A stretch of DNA of 6,195 nt from NCBI GenBank assembly GCA_946478765.1, contig CAMLDH010000238.1:1-6195 (forward strand), given 5' to 3'. Positions 1-5,211 of the stretch are shown one piece after another (the first letter of the stretch is position 1; each line of letters opens with the position of its first letter). This stretch comes from an uncultured Oxalobacteraceae bacterium (GTDB lineage: Bacteria > Pseudomonadota > Gammaproteobacteria > Burkholderiales > Burkholderiaceae). The position numbers and the translations under genes were made by a program. The notes under the pieces were generated by a model. That model was given only the letters and a program-made list of their open reading frames with translations, was not told the DNA's origin and searched no databases.

Positions 1-672
1 GCGGTGCCGCACTGCGCTGTCGTCATGGGTCTAGCGGGCAATCACATGCCGGATGTGCTCAACCGATTGCAGCAGTTCCAACGTCGACCGATTGCAGGCT
101 TGCTGACGCCACCGCCCTATTACATTCGGCCATCGCAAGCGGGGCTGCTGGACTATTTTTACACGCTGGCAGACGCCTCGTCCGTGCCGCTCATCCTGTA
201 CAACATCCCCTATCGCACCGGCATTGCGATCGAACTGGAGACCATCCGGACATTGGCGCAGCATGCGCGCGTGGTCGCGCTCAAGGATTGCGGCGGCGAT
301 CCGGCGATGACGCTGAATCTGATTGCCGATGGCAGCCTCGATATCCTTGCCGGAGAAGACCATCAAATTCTGTCAACGCTGTGTCTTGGCGGAACGGGCG
401 CCATTGCAGCCGCGGCGCATATCCGGCCGGACTTGTATGTACGCGTCGCGCAGCAGGTGAAGCTGGGCGAATTGAACGATGCACGACAAGTATTCTATCG
501 ATTGCTGCCAATGATCCAGTTGCTGTTCAAAGAGCCGAATCCGGGACCGCTCAAGGCCGCATTGTCGATGATGGAATTGCTGCGCGATGAGCTACGCGCG
601 CCAATGCAAACGGCTTCTGCAGAAATGCGGGAACAGCTCGCCGGTCAGCTGAAACAATTGGGCTGCTTTTAA
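1..672 (+). CDS. dapA: DapA-family lyase (4-hydroxy-tetrahydrodipicolinate synthase-like), 5' end missing
   Basis: The reading frame is open from base 1 to the TAA at 670-672; the GTG at 4-6 is only an internal valine, since about 70 N-terminal residues of a roughly 292-residue DapA lie outside the window. Numbering from codon 4, the DapA/NAL TIM-barrel signatures are present: PPPYYIRPSQAG, then YNIPYRTG (Tyr66 and Arg71, matching E. coli Tyr133 and Arg138), then VVALKD with Lys94 at the Schiff-base lysine (E. coli Lys161), then LAGED and CLGGTGAIAA. The EPNPGPLKAAL stretch near the C-terminus is typical of true DapA. DapA condenses pyruvate with aspartate semialdehyde in lysine and diaminopimelate synthesis in the cytoplasm. 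The sequence is rather divergent from the housekeeping enzyme (LKDCGG instead of IKEATG), and no bamC-like gene follows, so it may be a paralogue acting on another aldehyde. Its last 68 coding bases recur in decayed form at 2598-2665. Confidence 0.85.
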   Translation, partial: AVPHCAVVMGLAGNHMPDVLNRLQQFQRRPIAGLLTPPPYYIRPSQAGLLDYFYTLADASSVPLILYNIPYRTGIAIELETIRTLAQHARVVALKDCGGDPAMTLNLIADGSLDILAGEDHQILSTLCLGGTGAIAAAAHIRPDLYVRVAQQVKLGELNDARQVFYRLLPMIQLLFKEPNPGPLKAALSMMELLRDELRAPMQTASAEMREQLAGQLKQLGCF

Positions 673-700
673 AAAGACGAGTAGATTGGGCGCGCCTTTG

Positions 701-744
701 TGCCCACGCGGTGAATCAGCGTGGGCAGATAAAACCTGCCCACG
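701..744 (+). terminator. Two mutually exclusive hairpins downstream of dapA, terminator-like
   Basis: TGCCCACGC at 701-709 pairs with GCGTGGGCA at 719-727 across a 9-nt loop. The same right arm (CGTGGGCA, 720-727) can instead pair with TGCCCACG at 737-744. The three arms therefore form alternative structures 30-70 bases after the dapA stop. No clear U-run follows either hairpin, so rho-independent termination is only plausible; RNA 3'-end protection is another possible role. Confidence 0.45.
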
Positions 745-750
745 TTACTC

Positions 751-909
751 GTAGTCCGTCACCCTTCAATTTTCAAATTGAAAGGATCGTAGGATGGGTA
801 GAGCGCAGCGAAACCCGTCAGCGGCCTGATTGCCTGCTTGCATTGATGGGTTTCGCTGCGCTCTACCCATCCTACGGAGCAACATGAAAATTGAAGGGTG
901 ACGGGCTAC
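751..909. repeat. Nested 159-bp inverted repeat, MITE/REP-like
   Basis: The outer arms 751-775 and 885-909 are complementary at 24 of 25 positions. The inner arms 788-820 and 844-876 (core GGATGGGTAGAGCGCAGCG and its complement) match at 32 of 33 positions around a 23-nt loop. TACTCG occurs at 746-751 and again at 907-912, which could be a target-site duplication, although it partly overlaps the arms. The minus strand gives a spurious peptide containing MGRAQRNPS, a familiar artefact of this dispersed proteobacterial repeat class. It lies between the convergent dapA and OTU genes and could also end transcription from both sides. No transposase is present, so if mobile it would move in trans. 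Confidence 0.75.
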
Positions 910-968
910 TCGGCTAGCAGCGGACACCAAGGTGATAGGGGCAGCGAGATATGCCGACATTTATTGAT

Positions 969-2375
969 TCATTTTTCAATTGGTTTCCAAACAATTTGTT
1001 CCCCATCAATTTGTTCCCAATGGTTAGCCGACTTATACAAAAGAAGATTGGCTTGCTCCACCTGACCATCAAGTTCATTCGGTGCTATGGGGGCTCTATT
1101 GCCATTTTTGAACGCTGCCGGGGTTTGGTTGCTATCGATGACAACGACGGTTTTGTCCTTGTTGTCCTCCAGAAGAGTCCACTGCTTCAGTTCATCCTCT
1201 CCCGCATACATGCCTGGTATCGCTTGGAATTTTGCATACACATCATTAGGAATGGCATGTCGGCCAAACATCAGTTGCATCGCTTTTTCAGGGCCAATGG
1301 CGGGCGTTTGAGACAGTCCGGCCACCAACTGGTTGGCATTCATGTTTTTGTCTCTTTCCTCATCCGAGGCGTTTCGTTTGATATCAGCTATGCGCGCACG
1401 CAGTCCGATAATTTCATTTTCAGACAGATTTTTGCCCGCCAAAGCGTGAAACAAGCAATCCCCACCGCCCCTGTTGCTCAGTATTTGACCATACTTGTTT
1501 TCAACTGATTCTCTGGATATTGCAGATTTTGTTTCCGACGATGCTCTTGCGTATTGATTGCTGAAGTCGGCTTCTTCAGGGGGTCTTTCAGCAAAGACTG
1601 TTTCTTGCTCTTTTGCAGTAGGAATACGCTGCAATGAAGCCAGAAATATATCTAGCAAATTCTGCGTTTCTTGTTTTTGATGCCCATCGCTTGCTCTTGG
1701 CGTTGGAATGCTCATCTCTAGAGCACGCCGCAATTCGCCTGCCTCTTCGGGGCGCGCTGCGCCTGACGCCACTGCACGTCGCATCTCGTCCGCCACTTTT
1801 TCACTGGCCATACTCAATTCGATGCCGAAGTGCAAGTCGCCTTCCTCTTGCCGTGCCCGTTCGGCATGGCGCAACTGTTCGGCATGGTAGCTTTCCAGGC
1901 TCATATTCATGGCCAGGTGCATTCGTTCATTTTCGAGATCCGGCACAATCATCCGTTGGCCTGGTCGCTGGTGTTTCCCTTGCGGTTCCGCCATGCTCAA
2001 CGCTATGGCGCGCCGCATATTCTCTTGATCAAAACTATCTTGATCAAAACTGTCCATGCTTAAATTCTTGGCGCATTGCAGATCGTGCTCTTCACGACTC
2101 ATCCTCAGTGCTCGTTGCATGTCTTCTTGGGGCACTTCCCCATAAGACGGTCGCGCAACTTGGCGTGAAGAAGCCCTTGCTTTTGGCTGCGGGAAGAACC
2201 TTCCCATAAAACTTCTGCGTTCGTTCGTGCGGCTGTTTCGCAGTGGCGGTTGATGATCTTGCTGGGTCGCCGTATTCGGCGGCACGGGCGATTGCGCCTG
2301 TCGATTCAACGAACTGGCTTCTTGCGTCGGTGCAGCCTGCGGTACTCCACAGAGTCGTCTCAAAAAACTCGGCAT
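969..2375 (-). CDS. Putative OTU-type deubiquitinase effector with tandem UIM-like motifs
   Basis: The 468-residue product has three parts. Residues 1-80 are rich in Pro, Gln, Ser and Arg, have no acidic residue before Glu19, and lack a Sec signal or membrane segment, as in type III effector N-termini. Residues 84-223 carry six or seven motifs matching the ubiquitin-interacting motif. Residues about 293-466 resemble an OTU cysteine protease: RGGGDCLFHAL with candidate nucleophile Cys307, the hydrophobic strand TVVVIDS (409-415), and SANHWEQI with candidate catalytic His452. OTU enzymes cleave ubiquitin chains, so a bacterial one would act inside a eukaryotic host. Oddities: the usual Asp three residues before Cys is Gly304, and the residue two after His is Glu454 rather than Asp/Asn. 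The ATG at 2375 gives the full frame but has no Shine-Dalgarno; Met57 (ATG at 2207) with upstream AGAAG is an alternative start. The gene is AT-richer than its neighbours, suggesting transfer. The OTU call is by motif only; host target and secretion are inferred. Confidence 0.8.
   Translation of the reverse strand: MPSFLRRLCGVPQAAPTQEASSLNRQAQSPVPPNTATQQDHQPPLRNSRTNERRSFMGRFFPQPKARASSRQVARPSYGEVPQEDMQRALRMSREEHDLQCAKNLSMDSFDQDSFDQENMRRAIALSMAEPQGKHQRPGQRMIVPDLENERMHLAMNMSLESYHAEQLRHAERARQEEGDLHFGIELSMASEKVADEMRRAVASGAARPEEAGELRRALEMSIPTPRASDGHQKQETQNLLDIFLASLQRIPTAKEQETVFAERPPEEADFSNQYARASSETKSAISRESVENKYGQILSNRGGGDCLFHALAGKNLSENEIIGLRARIADIKRNASDEERDKNMNANQLVAGLSQTPAIGPEKAMQLMFGRHAIPNDVYAKFQAIPGMYAGEDELKQWTLLEDNKDKTVVVIDSNQTPAAFKNGNRAPIAPNELDGQVEQANLLLYKSANHWEQIDGEQIVWKPIEK
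978..1499 (-). other. OTU-like cysteine protease domain within the OTU protein
   Basis: Approximate residues 293-466. The candidate nucleophile Cys307 is encoded by TGC at 1455-1457 (minus strand) and the candidate catalytic His452 by CAT at 1020-1022. The order Cys box, helical middle, strand VVVIDS, then a hydrophobic strand QANLLLYK directly before NHW is the OTU fold order. The domain boundaries are estimates from motif positions. Confidence 0.7.
1707..2126 (-). other. Array of six to seven UIM-like ubiquitin-binding helices within the OTU protein
   Basis: The UIM consensus is acidic residues, then a hydrophobic, two residues, Ala, three residues, Ser, then often an acidic residue. In this protein the hydrophobic/Ala/Ser triplets are M86-A89-S93, L99-A102-S106, M120-A123-S127, M152-A155-S159, L181-G184-S188 and L215-A218-S222. 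A degenerate seventh is M198-A201-G205. Most are preceded by Glu or Asp (E84 D85, D98, E118, E148 and E150, E178 and D180, E214), and several are followed by Glu or Asp. The Ala positions are 13 to 32 residues apart. Such an array would give avid binding to polyubiquitin upstream of the protease domain. Confidence 0.75.
2024..2053 (-). repeat. 15-bp in-frame tandem duplication
   Basis: Bases 2024-2038 and 2039-2053 are adjacent copies differing at one position. They encode SFDQ-D and SFDQ-E (residues 109-118) in the spacer between the second and third UIM-like motifs. The near identity indicates a recent replication-slippage duplication that lengthened the linker by five residues. Confidence 0.85.
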
Positions 2376-2507
2376 GGTTGGAACTCATATTTAGTTAGGG
2401 GTGAATAGAAGGGCGAGGTCCAGCAACATGCGCGTTTCCAATCGTGGAGAACGATAATCAAGGAACCAATGCCTTATCCTGAAAATGACCAAAAACAACT
2501 TATTACA

Positions 2508-2535
2508 TGAGTGATTATCACGCCGACATAGTTCC
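2508..2535 (-). promoter_or_regulatory. Candidate hrp box (HrpL/ECF sigma promoter) upstream of the OTU gene
   Basis: Read on the minus strand, GGAACT (2535-2530) is followed by 15 bases and then TCACTCA (2514-2508). The hrp box recognised by HrpL in type III secretion regulons is GGAACC/T, 15-16 bases, CCACNNA, so only the first C of the second half deviates. The box ends 132 bases upstream of the OTU start codon and points at it. No competing strong -35/-10 pair stands out in this stretch. The match is imperfect and could be chance; no hrp gene is in the window. Confidence 0.4.
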
Positions 2536-2597
2536 AATTTTGGCACTTCTAATCCAAATATAATCGGTTCACATAGGACGCCCCCCCACTGACCGCT

Positions 2598-2677
2598 TAC
2601 GCGCGCCAATGCAAACGGCTTCTGCAAAAATGCGTGAACAATTCGCCGGTCAGCTGAAACGATTGCGGCATTTGTCA
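2598..2677 (+). pseudogene. Decayed duplicate of the dapA 3' end
   Basis: Bases 2598-2665 match 593-660 at 63 of 68 positions and keep the reading frame, coding RAPMQTASAKMREQFAGQLK where intact dapA has RAPMQTASAEMREQLAGQLK. At the position of the dapA TAA stop (670-672) this copy has TCA (2675-2677), so the frame reads on to a TAG at 2723-2725. Identity fades after 2665, but TGCCCACGC recurs at the same offset (2706-2714 versus 701-709), suggesting that the original duplication reached the downstream hairpin. Upstream of 2597 no dapA similarity is visible, so this is an isolated tail and not a gene. Confidence 0.85.
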
Positions 2678-2688
2678 CTCGACAGGAC

Positions 2689-2710
2689 GGGTAGCGCAGG
2701 CTCGCTGCCC
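2689..2710 (+). terminator. Weak hairpin after the dapA remnant
   Basis: GGGTAGCG (2689-2696) pairs with CGCTGCCC (2703-2710), eight pairs including one G-U, around a 6-nt loop. There is no T-run. It probably descends from the terminator region of the duplicated dapA end and is now vestigial. Confidence 0.3.
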
Positions 2711-2855
2711 ACGCCAGTACGATAGCGCCGTGCGACGATCTTTTTGCGGGCGGACAAACAACATACACGTTGGCTGCATCTCGTTGTCCGATGTCAATTA
2801 GTATCAATCATATTCTTACCCCGAAGAGGCCCGCGCAAAGGCTGCCCGTACATTA

Positions 2856-3548
2856 ATGAATCCGGATTACCTCATCATCGCCACCCACCTTGTCGGCGCC
2901 ATCATCGCAGGCGGCATCATCGGCCTGGAGCGCAGTTACCATGGCCGCGCCGCCGGCTTTCGCACCCATACGCTGGTATGCCTGTCCTCCAGCCTGCTGA
3001 TGCTGGTCACGCTATACCAATCGACATGGCTGCCGGGCATGTCCGGCGACATGATACGAACCGATCCGACCCGCATGGCGCAGGGGATCATGACCGGCAT
3101 CGGCTTTCTCGGCGCGGGCGTGATTTACAAGGAAGACTTCAGTGTGCGCGGATTGACGACGGCGGCGTCGATCTGGATCACGGCGGCCATCGGGATCATG
3201 GTCGGCATCGGTTTTTATTTTCCGGCGATTTTTTCCACGGTGCTGGCATTCGGTGTGTTGTCGTACTTCCGTCGTATCGAAGCACGCATGCCTGCGCAGA
3301 CTTACGCGCATCACGCAATCTCCTTTGATAGAGACAACACGATGCCGGAAAGCGAACTGCGCGCGCTATTGGCGCAGCATGGATTCACGATTGCGAATAT
3401 GGGGTATCACATTCGGAATGGCGGACACCTGTTTGAATACCGGATGGTGATCCGCACCGACGACCCGAACAACATGGCGCGCTTGGCGCAAACCCTGCGC
3501 AACCTGGTGCTGGTGCGGGAATTCCGCGTTTATCAGACCGGCGGTTAG
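2856..3548 (+). CDS. MgtC/SapB family membrane protein
   Basis: The 230-residue product is the usual length for MgtC-type proteins. The N-terminal half is hydrophobic with about five membrane segments (residues roughly 5-24, 37-54, 75-91, 100-120 and 122-138). It carries the family signatures: GLERSYHGRAAGFRTHTLV (23-41), DPTRMAQGIMTGIGFLGAGV (70-89) and VRGLTTAASIW (97-107). Residues about 150-228 form a soluble tail in the position of the ACT-like cytoplasmic domain of MgtC. Members sit in the inner membrane. Some (Salmonella MgtC) support growth at low magnesium and survival in macrophages by acting on the F-type ATP synthase; many environmental homologues have no known role. The ATG at 2856 begins the signature-bearing frame and has only a distant AAAGG (2837-2841). 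It is divergent from the OTU gene and convergent with thiE. Whether it is a virulence-type or a housekeeping MgtC cannot be decided from sequence alone. Confidence 0.9.
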   Translation: MNPDYLIIATHLVGAIIAGGIIGLERSYHGRAAGFRTHTLVCLSSSLLMLVTLYQSTWLPGMSGDMIRTDPTRMAQGIMTGIGFLGAGVIYKEDFSVRGLTTAASIWITAAIGIMVGIGFYFPAIFSTVLAFGVLSYFRRIEARMPAQTYAHHAISFDRDNTMPESELRALLAQHGFTIANMGYHIRNGGHLFEYRMVIRTDDPNNMARLAQTLRNLVLVREFRVYQTGG

Positions 3549-3578
3549 GGCGGTTTGCGCTCCGATGTAAGGTAGGGT

Positions 3579-3735
3579 GCGCCCCGCGCACCAGTGCTCT
3601 TGCGACGGTATCGGTGCGCGGGGCGCCCTTGCAGGGCGCGCACAGGCTTGCAAGCCTGTGCCGTTCCGCAGGCGGATCAAAGGAGTGTCGCCTTGCAAGG
3701 CGACACCGTTGCGCAGGCGTGGGGCATGCCCCACG
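3579..3735. repeat. Cluster of five palindromes between convergent mgtC-family gene and thiE
   Basis: Five inverted repeats occur in succession. Arms 3579-3592 and 3613-3626 are 14 bp with a 20-nt loop. Arms 3623-3629 and 3633-3639 are 7 bp with a 3-nt loop. Three perfect loopless palindromes follow: 3641-3660 (20 bp), 3685-3706 (22 bp) and 3718-3735 (18 bp). The second and third of these share the centre CTTGCAAG but have different outer arms. A 14-base linker (CCGTTCCGCAGGCG at 3661-3674, CCGTTGCGCAGGCG at 3706-3719) recurs with one change, so the block is modular. The first hairpin, about 30 bases after the mgtC-family stop, could terminate transcription. Open frames across this block are low-complexity artefacts. 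Confidence 0.8.
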
Positions 3736-3799
3736 AAACCCCTGCTACACCATGCGATCCGAAATCCCTGCTCACCCCTACAGTGATTTGCAATCCGCT

Positions 3800-4417
3800 C
3801 TAGAGCATGTCGCCAAACAGGCGCGCGAATCCGCGTGCCGCCAATTCCGGATTGCCTGCCATATAGACGCTGCTGATGGCCGCCACCATATCGGTGCCGC
3901 AGGCGACCAGCGGCGCGGAATTTTCCTGCGTCATGCCGCCGATGACGACGTTCGGCAAGGGAATCTCCGCCTTGGCCCGCGTAATGATGTCGGGTGAAGT
4001 GGTCACCGGGTATTTTTTCACGCGCGACGGATAAAAGCCGCCGAACGCGATATAGCTGGCGCCGGCCCGATGTGCATCGCGTGCAAGCTGTAGATCGCCA
4101 TAGCAGGAGGCGCCGACGATTTTTGCGGGGCCGACTGCGGCACGCACTTGCGCCACCGTCGCATCGGTACCGCCGACATGGATGCCATCCGCATCGAGTG
4201 CGAGACACAATTCCACATGATCATTGATGATGAACGGACGCTGATAGGTGCGGCACAATGCCAGCAGGCATTCCGCCTGTTCCTGCCGCAACGCCGGACT
4301 CGCGCTCTTGTGCCGATACTGCACCAGCGCCGCGCCGCCGCGCAAAGCGAGTTCCGTAATTTCCAGCAGCTTTTGCGTGTCATCCCAATCGGGCGTGACG
4401 ATGTACAAACCTTTCAT
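3800..4417 (-). CDS. thiE: Thiamine phosphate synthase
   Basis: The 205-residue product is of normal length for ThiE, a cytoplasmic TIM-barrel enzyme that joins hydroxymethylpyrimidine diphosphate to thiazole phosphate carboxylate to give thiamine phosphate. Motifs in order: GLYIVTPD at the N-terminus; LVQYRHK (31-37), the pyrimidine-diphosphate binding strand usually read as QLR-K; FIINDHVELCLALDADGIHVG (62-82); IVGASCYGD (99-107); YIAFGGFYPSRVKK (121-134); VVIGGMTQEN (157-166); and GTDMVAAISSVY (173-184), which binds phosphate. The ATG at 4417 overlaps the thiD stop as ATGA and has a strong GGAGGAG five bases upstream. It is the last gene of thiG-thiD-thiE and ends in TAG, followed by the palindrome cluster. 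Confidence 0.95.
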   Translation of the reverse strand: MKGLYIVTPDWDDTQKLLEITELALRGGAALVQYRHKSASPALRQEQAECLLALCRTYQRPFIINDHVELCLALDADGIHVGGTDATVAQVRAAVGPAKIVGASCYGDLQLARDAHRAGASYIAFGGFYPSRVKKYPVTTSPDIITRAKAEIPLPNVVIGGMTQENSAPLVACGTDMVAAISSVYMAGNPELAARGFARLFGDML

Positions 4418-5211
4418 GCATTCTCCTCCAACAAGGATACGGCGCGATTCGGAATACGCTGGCCGTCGGCAATGGCGTAGGACGATTCCAGCGCTTCATT
4501 GCAATAGGACTGCGCCAGATCGATCGCATCGACCATGCTCTGCCCATTGGCAAGCAAGGCCGCGATGGCCGACGCCAGTGTGCAGCCGGTGCCGTGAAAT
4601 GCCCCCGGCAAGCGCGGCCATGTCCAGGAGCGGGAAACCCCGCCGGTAAACCAGCGGTTGGTCACTTTGCCGTCATCGGCGCCGTGTCCGCCCTTGATCA
4701 ATACATGCGGACACCTGCGCAGCAAGACTGCCACCTGCGAATCCAGGCGACGATCGCCGCTGCACAATGCCACGGCTTCCGGCAGATTCGGCGTGATCAG
4801 CGTCGCGACTGCCATCAAGGGCGCAATCGCATCCATCGCATTTTCCGCCGCCAGCGCATCGCCGTGACCGCTGGCCAGTATCGGATCGAACACCACCGGC
4901 AAATCGGGCTGACGCACCTTCAACGTTTTCACGATTTCAGCGATCGCTTCCGCATTGGCGCGATTGCCGACGATGCCGATCTTGACCGCGGCGATCTCGA
5001 TCTTGTTCAGCAGTGCCTGTGCCTGCTGCCGCACCAGCGCTGCGGGTACCGGATGCACCGAAAACACGCGGTCGTTATCCTGCACGGTCAATGCGGTAAT
5101 GACCGACAACGGATGCGCGCCGAGCGTCGTGATCGCGGCGATATCGGCTTGAATGCCGGCGCCGCCGCTTGGATCGGCGCCGGCAAATACCAGCACGCTG
5201 CGCCGATTCAT
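4414..5211 (-). CDS. thiD: Hydroxymethylpyrimidine/phosphomethylpyrimidine kinase
   Basis: The 265-residue product matches single-domain ThiD, a ribokinase-fold enzyme that phosphorylates HMP and then HMP phosphate to HMP diphosphate, the pyrimidine substrate of ThiE. Motifs from the N-terminus: [18 protein letters not shown] (6-23), ITALTVQ (38-44) lining the pyrimidine pocket, [34 protein letters not shown], and [12 protein letters not shown] with the conserved anion-hole Gly and Cys. The start is the ATG at 5211 (MNRRSVLVF), because it falls directly before the conserved first strand and overlaps the thiG TGA as ATGA. The frame remains open further upstream, but that part lies inside thiG. 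No clear Shine-Dalgarno precedes it, so its translation probably depends on thiG. Its own stop overlaps the thiE start in the same way. Confidence 0.95.
   Translation of the reverse strand: MNRRSVLVFAGADPSGGAGIQADIAAITTLGAHPLSVITALTVQDNDRVFSVHPVPAALVRQQAQALLNKIEIAAVKIGIVGNRANAEAIAEIVKTLKVRQPDLPVVFDPILASGHGDALAAENAMDAIAPLMAVATLITPNLPEAVALCSGDRRLDSQVAVLLRRCPHVLIKGGHGADDGKVTNRWFTGGVSRSWTWPRLPGAFHGTGCTLASAIAALLANGQSMVDAIDLAQSYCNEALESSYAIADGQRIPNRAVSLLEENA
4423..4429 (-). promoter_or_regulatory. Strong ribosome binding site of thiE
   Basis: GGAGGAG on the minus strand, five bases before the thiE ATG and lying inside the 3' end of thiD. It fixes the thiE start and allows thiE its own initiation in addition to coupling through the ATGA overlap. 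Confidence 0.8.

Larger units (their letters stand above)
2376..2855. other. 480-bp gene-free region between the divergent OTU and mgtC-family genes
   Basis: The left part (2376-2580) is AT-rich: bases 2461-2520 have 20 G or C in 60. It contains the upstream region of the OTU gene, including a candidate hrp box and an inverted pair GATAATCA (2453-2460) / TGATTATC (2512-2519). The centre (2598-2677) is a decayed copy of the dapA 3' end. The right part (2686-2855) holds a weak hairpin and the leader of the MgtC-family gene. A minus-strand open frame spanning 2391-2807 shows no recognisable protein features and runs antisense through the dapA remnant, so it is not called. Confidence 0.7.

Noticed and set aside
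766..960. Minus-strand open frame of 64 codons containing MGRAQRNPS
   Set aside because: It is simply the translation of the nested inverted repeat 751-909; the peptide is a recurrent artefact of this repeat class and has no ribosome binding site.
951..1508. Plus-strand open frame of 185 codons
   Set aside because: It runs antisense through the OTU domain coding sequence, and its translation shows no family signature; the minus-strand frame carries recognisable catalytic motifs.
2092..2388. Minus-strand open frame starting at the ATG 13 bases upstream of the OTU start
   Set aside because: It is out of frame with the OTU gene, overlaps its N-terminal coding part and has no recognisable domain; at most it could act as an overlapping leader, with no evidence for that.
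2376..2600. Plant-inducible-promoter or hrpII box (TTCG-N16-TTCG) upstream of the OTU gene
   Set aside because: No pair of TTCG elements with suitable spacing exists on the minus strand; only the HrpL-type box is a candidate.
2391..2807. Minus-strand open frame of 138 codons in the gene-free region
   Set aside because: It runs antisense through the decayed dapA end and the AT-rich upstream region, with no ribosome binding site or domain signature.
2791..2820. AT-rich stretch before the mgtC-family gene resembling a Fur box or a sigma-70 promoter
   Set aside because: The best alignment to the 19-bp Fur box has too many mismatches, and the TTGTCC / CATATT pair has a 19-base spacer and a poor -10; it cannot be distinguished from ordinary AT-rich leader.
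3577..3997. Several overlapping plus-strand open frames across the palindrome cluster
   Set aside because: Their sequence is the translation of palindromic repeats and then the antisense of thiE; no start signals or families.
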